Assembly: GCA_041595355.1 (NCBI GenBank)
Contig: JBFHKO010000001.1
Span: forward strand, 1-40,782
Direction of reading: 5' to 3'
DNA from: JBFHKO01 sp041595355
GTDB lineage: Bacteria > Pseudomonadota > Gammaproteobacteria > Enterobacterales > Aeromonadaceae
Length of the DNA: 40,782 nt
Position 1 is the stretch's first letter. Every line of letters starts with the position of its first letter. Shown here in pieces: positions 17,373 to 25,641 of this stretch. The notes below the pieces were generated by a model, which was not told where the DNA came from, made no database searches, and was given only the letters and a program-made list of their open reading frames with translations. The position numbers and the translations under genes are program-made.

Positions 17373-17421
17373 GTTGGGTGTCCCAGATGACGTCATCAGT
17401 ATGCCATGGGGCGGCGCATGG

Positions 17422-17437
17422 GTGTGAGCGTTTCCAA
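17422..17437. promoter_or_regulatory. GalR-like operator
   Basis: GTGTGAGCGTTTCCAA matches 10 of 12 defined positions of GTGNAANCGNTTNCAC, including the central CG. It lies about 92 nt upstream of the predicted galR transcription start. This is consistent with autoregulation, but it was found by eye. Confidence 0.45.
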
Positions 17438-17489
17438 TTCAGGCATGGGGCGATGCAGGGGGACACGGGGTCCCCCAGGCGCGGGCCAG

Positions 17490-18212
17490 CTAGAGGGCCA
17501 GCGGTGGCAATTGGTTGAAGAGTTGTGCCAGCCCTTCGCCCCAGATCTTGCGCAGCGTCTGATAGTGGGGATGGCTCTCGCAGACGCGATACTGGGCATC
17601 CGCGGAGAAGCTATCAACCGGATAGAGCATTACGTCCAGGGGCAGGCCTACCGACAGATTGCTGCGCAGAGTGGAGTCCATGGACAGCAGGGCGCACTGC
17701 ATCGCCTGTTCCAGCGAGGTATCGAACTGCAGAACCCTGTCGATGATGGGCTTGCCGTATTTGCTTTCGCCAATCTGGAAGTAGGGGGTATCTTCCGTGG
17801 CCTCGATGAAGTTGCCCTCCGGATAGATGTGAAACAGCCGGGTTCCCTCGTTGCGGATCTGACCGCCCAGCAGGATGTTGCAGCCAAAACTGATCCCGCT
17901 GCGGTGCGGGTGCCCGCCATCACGCTCTATCACCTCCCGTACCGTGGCACCTACCAGGGTGGCCGCGTCGTACAGCGAGGGCACATTCATCATGTTGAGC
18001 TTGTCGTCGTGGCAGCGCTGGCGCAGCAGGCTGAGCACACTCTGGGTGGTGGCCAGGTTCCCGGCACTTTGCAGCACCAGGATCCGCTCGTTTGCCTGCT
18101 GGAACACATGCAGCTTGCGAAAGGTGGCGATGTGATCGACGCCGGCATTGGTGCGGGAGTCGGAGGCAAACACCAGGCCATCCGCCAGGCGCATGGCAAC
18201 ACAGTAGGTCAT
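17490..18212 (-). CDS. Anbu-type proteasome-like peptidase
   Basis: Ntn-hydrolase of the Anbu (ancestral beta subunit) group, related to HslV and proteasome beta subunits. It has 240 residues from ATG at 18212. Thr2 immediately follows the initiator Met and would be the N-terminal nucleophile after Met removal. SDSRTNAG (17-24) supplies D18 (D17 in mature numbering) and FRKLHVF supplies K33, the expected catalytic set. The rest (SFGCNILLGGQ, YGKPIIDR, SMDST, NLSVGLPLDVMLY) is characteristic of Anbu rather than HslV. An upstream ATG at 18239 would bury the catalytic Thr and was rejected. It is the last gene of the four-gene operon. No ATPase partner (HslU-like) is encoded nearby. Self-assembled rings are known for the family; the natural substrate is not known. 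Confidence 0.9.
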   Translation of the reverse strand: MTYCVAMRLADGLVFASDSRTNAGVDHIATFRKLHVFQQANERILVLQSAGNLATTQSVLSLLRQRCHDDKLNMMNVPSLYDAATLVGATVREVIERDGGHPHRSGISFGCNILLGGQIRNEGTRLFHIYPEGNFIEATEDTPYFQIGESKYGKPIIDRVLQFDTSLEQAMQCALLSMDSTLRSNLSVGLPLDVMLYPVDSFSADAQYRVCESHPHYQTLRKIWGEGLAQLFNQLPPLAL

Positions 18213-18248
18213 TGATCCGGGTCTCTCTCTGGGTGGCATGTGCCGCTG

Positions 18249-19067
18249 TTACTGGACGGCGGCGTCAAGTGGGCTCGTTATGGTACCGAGTTGGCTCACG
18301 GCGGCCAGGCTGTGCATGGCTTCCTCACCGCCGCCGAAGCGTACCCCGCGTACCGGGCAGGCATCCAGGTAATCCATGCCCACGGCCAGTTTCAGATGCT
18401 GGTTGGGGCGCATGCTGTTGTTGGTCACATCGAAGGTATGCCAGCGGCCCTCTACCCAGGCCTCGGCCCAGGCATGGGTGGCCACATGGGTCGAGTCCGG
18501 CGTGTACAGATAACCACTGACATAGCGTGCCGGTATGCCGTTGCTGCGACAGCAGGCCAAGAAAACATGGGTATGATCCTGACAGACACCGCGACGGGCG
18601 GCATAGGCCTCGGCGGCACTGTAAGTGGCGTCGGTGCTGCCCGGAGTATAGGGCATGTGGCCCAGTATTGCCGTCATCAGGCGCTGCAGGCCCGCCATGG
18701 GAGCGTGCCGATCCTGCCAGGCAAGGGCCAGGCTGCGCAGTGCGTCATCCGGTTGCGTCAGATAGCTGTGACGCAGGTAGATGAGCGGCGACAAGCCTCC
18801 CGGCTGCGGCTCTTCCATCTCGTCCTGGATCTCCACCTCGCCGCGGGCCTGGATATGAATGATCTCATGGGGTTGGTCCAACGTCAGCACATGCAGGATG
18901 TTGCCGAAACTGTCGGTGGTGCAGGTGGCGCCGCGAGGCAGTTTCAGCTCCCAGGAGAGGATCTGCTGGCGACGGGAGGCCTGGGGCGTCAGACGCAGGT
19001 ACTGGGTACTGTGACGTACCTCTTGGCGGTAATGATAATGGGTGCTGTGCTCTATGGTCAGTTTCAT
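18249..19067 (-). CDS. Transglutaminase-like cysteine peptidase
   Basis: A 272-residue protein of the bacterial transglutaminase-like superfamily. It has an N-terminal beta domain (about 1-90, IEHSTHYHYRQEV... RLTPQ) followed by a papain-like core. Cys162 in RRGVCQDHTHVF, His198 in THAWAEAWVEG and Asp213 in TFDVTNN form the expected Cys-His-Asp triad. Family members in this gene context are thought to hydrolyse or transfer amide bonds. There is no signal peptide, so it acts in the cytoplasm. ATG at 19067 overlaps the alpha-E stop by 4 nt; the Anbu start follows 36 nt after its stop. The order ATP-grasp, alpha-E, transglutaminase, Anbu is a recognised conserved neighbourhood. Confidence 0.9.
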   Translation of the reverse strand: MKLTIEHSTHYHYRQEVRHSTQYLRLTPQASRRQQILSWELKLPRGATCTTDSFGNILHVLTLDQPHEIIHIQARGEVEIQDEMEEPQPGGLSPLIYLRHSYLTQPDDALRSLALAWQDRHAPMAGLQRLMTAILGHMPYTPGSTDATYSAAEAYAARRGVCQDHTHVFLACCRSNGIPARYVSGYLYTPDSTHVATHAWAEAWVEGRWHTFDVTNNSMRPNQHLKLAVGMDYLDACPVRGVRFGGGEEAMHSLAAVSQLGTITSPLDAAVQ

Positions 19068-19986
19068 CTTAGTTCCAGATAGGCGCGGTGGATGCTTTCG
19101 GCGAGGGCATGGGTCTCTTCCAGAAATTGATCCAGGAACTGATGCAGCCCCATGGCGGTGAGGGAGTCGATATTGCCAAAACGCAGGCGGGCATGCTGGA
19201 TACAGGCCAGCAGCCGTGGCTCCTTGCCGGCGTCGCCCTCAATCTGGCTGAGCAGCGCTTCAACTTCCTCCAGGCAGGCTCGCAGGGAGCGGGGCACCTC
19301 ATTGCGCAGGATAAGCAGCTCGGCAACCTTGTCGCCGGTCGGACTCTGCTTGTAGAGCTCCTGATACGCTTCGTAAGCACCCACCGAACGCAGCACGGCG
19401 TTCCAGCGATAGTAGGCGCGGGCGGTGTCCTCTTCCTGCTGCATCACCTGATACTTGACGGCCAGGATGCGGGCGGTGTTGTCGGCGCGTTCCAAAAAGG
19501 TACCCAGGCGAACGAAACTCAGGGCATCGCTGCGCATCATGGTGCCGAAGGTGGCGCCGCGGAACAGGTGCGAGCGCTCCTTGACCCAGTCGAAGAAGTC
19601 GTTGGCCCCCAGCTTGTCGATGCCTCGGTGGCGTATCTTTCTCATCTCCAGCCAGGTGGCGTTGATGCTTTCCCACACTTCGGCGGAGATACGTCCGCGG
19701 ACCGAATGGGCATTGTCCCGTGCGATACGAATGCAATTGAAAATGCTACCGGGGTTGCTTTCATCCAGGGTGAAAAACTCCAGCAGGTTGCGCATGCTGA
19801 CGCCGTCATATTTGGCCAGATAGGGCGTATGGGTACCGGTGATGGTCAGCGGTGCAACCAGTTCGCTGTGATCGGCATCGATCATCGGCATCAGCGACAT
19901 GCTGTTGGTCACGTCCAGCATGCGGGCGGTGTTTTCCGCACGCTCCAGGTGGCGGGACATCCAGTAGAGTTCACTGGCGGTACGGC

Positions 19987-19993
<7 letters not shown>
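19064..19993 (-). CDS. Alpha-E domain protein
   Basis: A 309-residue all-helical alpha-E family protein (DUF403). It starts MLSRTASELYWMSRHLERAENTARMLDVT, which is diagnostic, and has a second related helix set at about 165-185 (FVRLGTFLERADNTARILAVKY), indicating an internal duplication. RxLERAxNTAR is present in both halves. Biochemical role is unknown; genomic context ties it to circularly permuted ATP-grasp enzymes. ATG at 19993 overlaps the ATP-grasp stop by 7 nt and has GGAGGA upstream. The longer open frame to 20377 lies antiphase within the ATP-grasp gene and is not coding. Confidence 0.92.
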
Positions 19994-21423
<1,430 letters not shown>

Positions 21424-21471
21424 GCTAAACCTCGTTGGTTACGTCTGGTTTATGGATTGATGGAATATCTC

Positions 21472-21488
21472 AGCAAGGGTTATGCCAA
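21472..21488 (-). promoter_or_regulatory. Sigma54 promoter of the ATP-grasp/Anbu operon
   Basis: On the minus strand TTGGCATAACCCTTGCT fits the sigma54 consensus (T)TGGCACG-N4-TTGC(A/T). The -24 GG and -12 GC are present with the required 10-nt separation, and only the CG after TGGCA differs. Predicted start is about 21461, giving a leader of about 38 nt to the ATP-grasp ATG. Two NtrC-like sites lie upstream. Confidence 0.75.
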
Positions 21489-21515
21489 TGATAGGGGTGC
21501 GATTCAGGCGGTTGT

Positions 21516-21532
21516 TGCCCATAATTGGTGCC
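21516..21532. promoter_or_regulatory. Weaker NtrC-like site
   Basis: Minus-strand GGCACCAATTATGGGCA compared with TGCACCA-N3-TGGTGCA: the left half matches 6 of 7, the right half 4 of 7. It is centred about 63 nt upstream of the predicted sigma54 transcription start. Confidence 0.4.
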
Positions 21533-21568
21533 ACATGGCGCACTATTGTAGCGCAACTTGGATTCAAG

Positions 21569-21585
21569 CGTACCATTGTGGTGCC
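21569..21585. promoter_or_regulatory. NtrC-like enhancer site
   Basis: Minus-strand GGCACCACAATGGTACG compared with TGCACCA-N3-TGGTGCA: the left half matches 6 of 7 and the right half 5 of 7. It is centred about 116 nt upstream of the predicted start, within the usual enhancer range. Confidence 0.6.
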
Positions 21586-21634
21586 GAGTGCATCCAGTCA
21601 TCCATGTGCATCTGCAGCCGCCGTTCGCGCCGAC

Positions 21635-21656
21635 GGGCGGCCCCCTCGGGCCGCCC
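21635..21656 (-). terminator. GC-rich hairpin after the DUF2892 gene
   Basis: GGGCGGCCC (21635-21643) and GGGCCGCCC (21648-21656) form a 9-bp stem with a 4-nt loop, 6 nt past the stop. There is no T-run, so terminator strength is uncertain. Confidence 0.5.
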
Positions 21657-21662
21657 TGCGGC

Positions 21663-21851
21663 TTAGCCGTGGAAACCGAACCGCTTCAGCAGCATCTCCG
21701 CCGGGCAGATGCCGGTGAAGGCGCTCTGGATCAGGTTGAGGCCGATCAACAGGGTTAACCAGGCGAAGGCGCCATGCACCCAATAGGTCAGGAGCAGCGA
21801 CAGCACTATCATGACCCCCGCCACCACGCGCACCGCATTATTCATTGTCAT
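21663..21851 (-). CDS. YgaP-like two-TM inner-membrane protein (DUF2892)
   Basis: A 62-residue protein made of two hydrophobic helices (about 6-26 and 30-46). It ends with LIGLNLIQSAFTGICPAEMLLKRFG, the signature of the transmembrane part of YgaP and stand-alone DUF2892 proteins. C49 in GICP is conserved. In YgaP this region follows a rhodanese domain; here it stands alone. GGAG lies 6 nt before ATG at 21851. ATGs at 21857 (overlapping the SD) and 21845 are alternatives. It is divergent from the YeeE/YedE genes, sharing an AT-rich intergenic region, and a role in sulfur handling is likely. Confidence 0.82.
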   Translation of the reverse strand: MTMNNAVRVVAGVMIVLSLLLTYWVHGAFAWLTLLIGLNLIQSAFTGICPAEMLLKRFGFHG

Positions 21852-21866
21852 GGTCATCTCCAGTAT

Positions 21867-21902
21867 ATTAGATGTTGTTAATTTAGGTCTTGCTGTTAAA
21901 AT
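21867..21902 (+). promoter_or_regulatory. Promoter and AT-rich operator-like motif before YeeE/YedE
   Basis: ATTAGAT (21867-21873), N4, TTAATTTAG (21878-21886) resembles the reverse complement of the 14450-14471 palindrome. TTGTTA (21875-21880) and TAAAAT (21897-21902, 5 of 6) at 16 nt form a plausible plus-strand promoter overlapping it. A shared ArsR-type regulator is inferred. Confidence 0.5.
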
Positions 21903-21927
21903 GAGCTGGTACCAAGCAAGCGCTAAT

Positions 21928-21963
21928 GCATGGGCTGCATGGGCTGCATGGGCTGTATTGGCT
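21928..21963 (+). repeat. 9-bp tandem repeat upstream of YeeE/YedE
   Basis: GCATGGGCT is repeated three times (21928-21954), with a fourth degenerate copy GTATTGGCT (21955-21963). It lies in the presumed 5' leader, about 50 nt before the ATG. Copy-number change would alter leader length but not a reading frame. Confidence 0.9.
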
Positions 21964-22010
21964 GCCAGGCCGGTGCAGCTACCACACTACTGAGGAGTAT
22001 AGATAAGCAT

Positions 22011-22433
22011 ATGACAATCGGTGATTTTACCCCCTGGTCTGCCCTGGCTGGCGGCATGATGCTCGGCGGTGCCGCCTTGCTGCTGCTGTGGGTCGAGGGA
22101 CGCATAGCCGGTATCAGTGGTCTGCTGGCCGGTTTGTTGAGCCCTCGGCGCGACGATGTACAGTGGCGCTTGCTGTTTCTCGGGGGCCTGATAGCGGGTG
22201 CAGCTCTGGCCTTTGTGCTGGGGCTGAGTCCGTTACCCTTGCTTGAGGCCTCACCCGCCGCATTGCTGGTCGCCGGGCTGCTGGTGGGGCTGGGGGCCAA
22301 ATTGGGCAATGGCTGTACCAGCGGGCATGGCATATGCGGGATGGGGCGGTTATCGCTGCGTTCGCTGGTGGCCACCCTTACTTTCATGGCCGGCGGCTTC
22401 ATCACGGTTTTTTTGATCCGTCACGGGCTCTGA
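22011..22433 (+). CDS. YeeE/YedE family sulfur transporter, first half
   Basis: A 140-residue membrane protein with about four TM helices, corresponding to the N-terminal half of YeeE/YedE (TsuA-like, thiosulfate or other sulfur uptake). It has GMMLGGAALLLLWVEGRIAGISG and the conserved GAKLGNGCTSGHGICGMGRLS with C102 and C109, the sulfur-relay cysteines in this family. ATG at 22011 is preceded by TGAGGAG at 21991-21997, a long 13-nt spacing. The longer in-frame extension upstream encodes the tandem repeat and is not supported. The second half follows after 10 nt. Confidence 0.88.
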   Translation: MTIGDFTPWSALAGGMMLGGAALLLLWVEGRIAGISGLLAGLLSPRRDDVQWRLLFLGGLIAGAALAFVLGLSPLPLLEASPAALLVAGLLVGLGAKLGNGCTSGHGICGMGRLSLRSLVATLTFMAGGFITVFLIRHGL

Positions 22434-22443
22434 GGAGGCAAGC

Positions 22444-22881
22444 ATGCGATTGACGAGTCTGTTTTCCGGATTGCTGTTCGGACTGGGGCTGGCGGTCTCC
22501 GGCATGGTGCAGCCGCAGAAGGTGCAGGGTTTTCTGGATCTGGCCGGAGTCTGGGATCCAAGCCTGGCTCTGGTGATGGTCGCCGCCATAGGGGTGTTCC
22601 TGCCCGGTTACCTGCTGCTGATAAAACCGCGTCGGCAGAGCCTGTCAGGCCAGCCTTTTCATCTGAGCAACAAGGCGGGCATCGAGCCGGTGCTGCTGCT
22701 GGGCGCTGCCCTGTTTGGTATCGGCTGGGGGCTGGTGGGCGTCTGTCCGGGACCGGCGCTGGCGTTGCTGGCCAGCGGCCAGGCCAGCGCGGTTGGCTTC
22801 GTGCTGGCGATGCTGGCCGGCATCAAGCTGGGCTGCTGGATACAGGAATGGCAGCTCAGGCGCCTGACGTCGGCCGGATAG
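22444..22881 (+). CDS. YeeE/YedE family sulfur transporter, second half
   Basis: A 145-residue membrane protein with about four TM helices, matching the C-terminal half of YeeE/YedE: SGLLFGLGLAVSGMVQPQKVQGFLDL (8-33) and GWGLVGVCPGPALALLASG, with conserved C101. Split two-gene forms are common in the DUF6691/YeeE group. TGAGGAGG lies 7 nt before the ATG. The two halves should form one channel-like transporter for thiosulfate, persulfide or a related sulfur species. The neighbouring YgaP-like protein and the shared motif with the persulfide reductase support this. Confidence 0.88.
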   Translation: MRLTSLFSGLLFGLGLAVSGMVQPQKVQGFLDLAGVWDPSLALVMVAAIGVFLPGYLLLIKPRRQSLSGQPFHLSNKAGIEPVLLLGAALFGIGWGLVGVCPGPALALLASGQASAVGFVLAMLAGIKLGCWIQEWQLRRLTSAG

Positions 22882-22931
22882 GCGGCATGCCCGCGATGAT
22901 GTCCAGGGGGCCGCTGGCCCCCTGGACCGTC

Positions 22932-23432
22932 TCAGGCGGCGAGGATCTTGCGGATTTCCTGGATGGAAAGCTTGTAGAGGCGAGGGCAGGCCTTCCAGGC
23001 ATTCAGCATGCGCTGGTATTTGTCGCGCATGGCGAGCTCGGAGTTGAGATCGGCACACCCCTTTTCAAGCTCAGGGAAGCGGCGCTCCACATCCAGCAGG
23101 TAGCAGACATAGTCGGCCAGCGCCTTTTCATGGCTGCGGGAATAACCGATGAACTCCAGGCGCGAAAAGGCAAGCTCCCGGCGCTCATCGGCGGGCAGGT
23201 TTTCGTAAGAGACCTTCATGGCATGGTACATCTCCAAGCTGTCCAGTACCTCGCGGCACACCTCTTCGCTCAGGTAGCCGAATCCCTTCTCCAGCTCCAG
23301 CATCTGCAGGCCATAACCGCGCTCAATGATGGTTTGGCATTGCTTGTAGTGCTCGGCGCGCTGCGGATCCAGCTTGCTTAGAATGTCGTATTGGTTGCTG
23401 AGGATCAGGCGCTGGGCGTGGGTCATGTTCAT
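22932..23432 (-). CDS. yfbU: YfbU family protein
   Basis: A 166-residue cytoplasmic protein collinear with E. coli YfbU (164 residues): M-T-x-AQRLILSNQYDIL, QTIIERGYGLQMLELE, EMYHAMKVS, FIGYSRSHE and KYQRMLNAWKACPRLYKLS. Function is unresolved; the E. coli homologue has been linked to stress or cell death, but the mechanism is unclear. ATG at 23432 has AGAAGGAA upstream and aligns with YfbU; the in-frame extension to 23552 has no homology. It is convergent with the YeeE/YedE operon. Confidence 0.93.
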   Translation of the reverse strand: MNMTHAQRLILSNQYDILSKLDPQRAEHYKQCQTIIERGYGLQMLELEKGFGYLSEEVCREVLDSLEMYHAMKVSYENLPADERRELAFSRLEFIGYSRSHEKALADYVCYLLDVERRFPELEKGCADLNSELAMRDKYQRMLNAWKACPRLYKLSIQEIRKILAA

Positions 23433-23707
23433 CGGTGTGTTCCTTCTGGTCTGGTGACGATGATTCGCAGGACATTTTGCTAAGGATTCTGCTGCAATGT
23501 GAACAATGAGTGCAATCACTGTTATCGCATTGTTGGTGTCGGATTCTGCCACGCCTGGCGGCGTTAAGCGTTGAGCGGCATCAAGCCTTGGCCGGTGAGA
23601 CCACGCAGGCGCGGGAAAATATATTTACCTGATGCCGGGCGCACGCTCTGTTGTTGCTGCGGATTCTGCATTAGCATGGGCGCACTCGAAAATGAGGTGT
23701 GGCAAGT

Positions 23708-24253
23708 ATGCAACGCAAGCTTAAAGCGCTCTTTATTCTGTTAATTCTCGCACTGTCCGCCTTCTACCTGGGCGTCCTGTACCTGGCAGCACATCCGAAC
23801 GTCAGTATGGCGTACCGGATGTATTATCTGGAGATGAAAACCAAGTTCTGGAGCAGAAACCAGACCCTGGCCTACATTCCCGGTACCCCCATCGATCTGG
23901 TCACGGAACGCGCTTTTTATCTGACGCGTCAGGGCTGGTCCAAACCCGACAAGGCTGGCCGAGGCTCCGAATTCAGCGGCGAGGGCGGCCTCTATTTCAC
24001 TTTGCACCGGGTGCCGGGTCGGCTGCGTTTCGAGGGGCAGTTGACGACGCCCGTGGACGGGGTCGAATTGCGCGTCTCGGTGGGGACTCAATGGTCCGAA
24101 ACCCTGCATTTTGACCAGGCCGGGGCGAACCGCTTTGCGGTGGAGCTGCCGAGCGGCCTGCTGGTGGCCGATCCGCTGACACCCAATCTGATCAGTCTGC
24201 ATGCCAGTCATGCGTTGCTGTTCCAGTCATTCATGCTTTCTCACCTGGAGTGA
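23708..24253 (+). CDS. Membrane-anchored protein of unknown function in a glycosylation cluster
   Basis: A 181-residue protein not recognised as a named family. An N-terminal TM or signal-anchor lies at about 7-28 (Lys/Arg before, LFILLILALSAFYLGVLYLAA), followed by about 150 periplasmic residues with beta-type composition and no catalytic motif that I can see. The C-terminal half (GRLRFEGQLTTPVDGVELRV..., LLVADPLTPNLISLHASHALLF) suggests a small beta-sandwich. ATG at 23708 has GAGGTG 8 nt upstream; a GTG at 23699 is less likely. It is 12 nt upstream of the GtrB-like gene and surely co-transcribed, so it may present or bind the glycan acceptor. Confidence 0.65.
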   Translation: MQRKLKALFILLILALSAFYLGVLYLAAHPNVSMAYRMYYLEMKTKFWSRNQTLAYIPGTPIDLVTERAFYLTRQGWSKPDKAGRGSEFSGEGGLYFTLHRVPGRLRFEGQLTTPVDGVELRVSVGTQWSETLHFDQAGANRFAVELPSGLLVADPLTPNLISLHASHALLFQSFMLSHLE

Positions 24254-24265
24254 TGAGGTTTTTTC

Positions 24266-25252
24266 ATGGATAGAGAGCGTTTTACCCTGTCGCTGGTGGT
24301 GCCGGTCTACAACGAAGAAGAAAACATCCAGTCCTTCATCGACAGCATGGATCGGGAACTGGCGCCCCTGCGCGACCAACTGCAGATCCTGTTCATCAAT
24401 GACGGCAGCCGCGATCGCACCCGTGACATCATCACCGAGGTGATAGCGCGCGACCCAAGGGTGAGCCTGGTCAATCTGGCGCGCAACTTCGGCAAGGAAG
24501 CGGCCATGACGGCGGGGCTGGCCCATGCGCGTGGCGATGCCGTGGTACCCATGGATGTGGATCTGCAGGATCCGCCGGCGCTGATCCTGGAGTTTGTCCG
24601 TCTGTGGCAGCAGGGCTACGATACGGTCTATGGCGTAAGGACCGACCGCACCGCGGATACCCCCATGAAGCGGTTGACCGCCGGCGGCTTCTACCGCTTC
24701 TTCAATGCCGTGTCGACAACGATGCAAATACCTGAAAATGCTGGTGATTTCAGGCTGATGGACCGCCGGGTGGTGGATGTGATCAACCAGTTGCCCGAGC
24801 GTAACCGCTTCATGAAGGGGCTGTTTGCCTGGCCCGGCTTCAGGGCCATAGGGGTGCCCTACGAACGCCCGGCACGCCAGGCGGGGACCACCAAGTTCAA
24901 CTACTGGAAACTGTGGAACTTCGCCCTGGATGGTCTGCTCAGCTTTTCCAGCTGGCCGCTGCGGGTCTGGAGTTATGTCGGTGCCGGGGTTGCGGCCCTG
25001 AGTTTCCTGTTCATGCTGTTTATCATCGGCAAGGTATTGGCCACCGGGGTCGACATTCCGGGTTACGCCTCCCTGATGTGCGTAGTGCTGTTTCTCGGCG
25101 GCATGCAGTTGCTCTCCATCGGCGTGCTGGGGGAATACGTGGCGCGCATGTTCCTGGAAGTGAAGCAGCGGCCGGTGTTTGTGGTGGAGGGTGTCTACGG
25201 TCAGTATGCCCGGGAGCCCGCCGGACAGCCGACAGGGCCGGCCGAGGCATGA
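24266..25252 (+). CDS. GtrB-like family 2 glycosyltransferase (polyprenyl-phosphate sugar synthase)
   Basis: A 328-residue GT2 enzyme that moves a sugar from a nucleotide donor to undecaprenyl phosphate on the cytoplasmic face. GT-A motifs are VVPVYNEEENI (11-21), LFINDGSRDRT (42-52), NFGKEAAMTAGL, MDVDLQDPP (96-104) with the DxD pair D97/D99, and GDFRLMDRRV. Two C-terminal TM helices lie at about 232-258 and 268-290 (SLMCVVLFLGGMQLLSIGVLGEYV), typical of GtrB/DPM-like enzymes. Its stop overlaps the gtrA start (ATGA). The transferred sugar cannot be told from sequence. Confidence 0.9.
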   Translation: MDRERFTLSLVVPVYNEEENIQSFIDSMDRELAPLRDQLQILFINDGSRDRTRDIITEVIARDPRVSLVNLARNFGKEAAMTAGLAHARGDAVVPMDVDLQDPPALILEFVRLWQQGYDTVYGVRTDRTADTPMKRLTAGGFYRFFNAVSTTMQIPENAGDFRLMDRRVVDVINQLPERNRFMKGLFAWPGFRAIGVPYERPARQAGTTKFNYWKLWNFALDGLLSFSSWPLRVWSYVGAGVAALSFLFMLFIIGKVLATGVDIPGYASLMCVVLFLGGMQLLSIGVLGEYVARMFLEVKQRPVFVVEGVYGQYAREPAGQPTGPAEA

Positions 25253-25620
25253 TGGCGCGTGGCGAATTCTGGCGGCTGCTGCGCTTTGCCATCGTCGGAG
25301 GCGGAGCCACGGCCTCGCATCTGCTGGTGGCCTGGCTCTGTTTCTGGCGTTATCCGGATGCCTCCGAGTTCGGGGTCAATCTGGTGGCCTTCAGCCTGGC
25401 TTTCTGGGTGTCGTTTCTCGGCCACCGGTTCTTCACCTTCAACAAGCCGGGCTCGATACGCAAGTTCCTGATAGTGGCGCTTATCTCTTATGGGTTGAAT
25501 AACCTGCTGCTGACCGTCCTCATCTGGTTGGGACTCGGTGGCTGGCCGGCGATTGCCATCGCTACCCTGATGGTGCCGCTGGTAACCTATCTTCTGGCCC
25601 GGATCTGGGTCTTCGTGTGA
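25249..25620 (+). CDS. GtrA-like flippase
   Basis: A 123-residue protein with four TM helices: RFAIVGGGATASHLLVAWL, VNLVAFSLAFWVSFLGHRFFTF, FLIVALISYGLNNLLLTVLI and AIATLMVPLVTYLLARIWVF. This is the GtrA pattern, including the FxVG start and R-x-W-V-F end. Family members are proposed to flip undecaprenyl-phosphate-linked sugar to the periplasm. It overlaps the GtrB gene by 4 nt. An ATG three bases downstream (25252) is an equally possible start. Confidence 0.88.
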   Translation: MMARGEFWRLLRFAIVGGGATASHLLVAWLCFWRYPDASEFGVNLVAFSLAFWVSFLGHRFFTFNKPGSIRKFLIVALISYGLNNLLLTVLIWLGLGGWPAIAIATLMVPLVTYLLARIWVFV

Positions 25621-25641
25621 TCTAGTGGAGTTGTCCACCCT

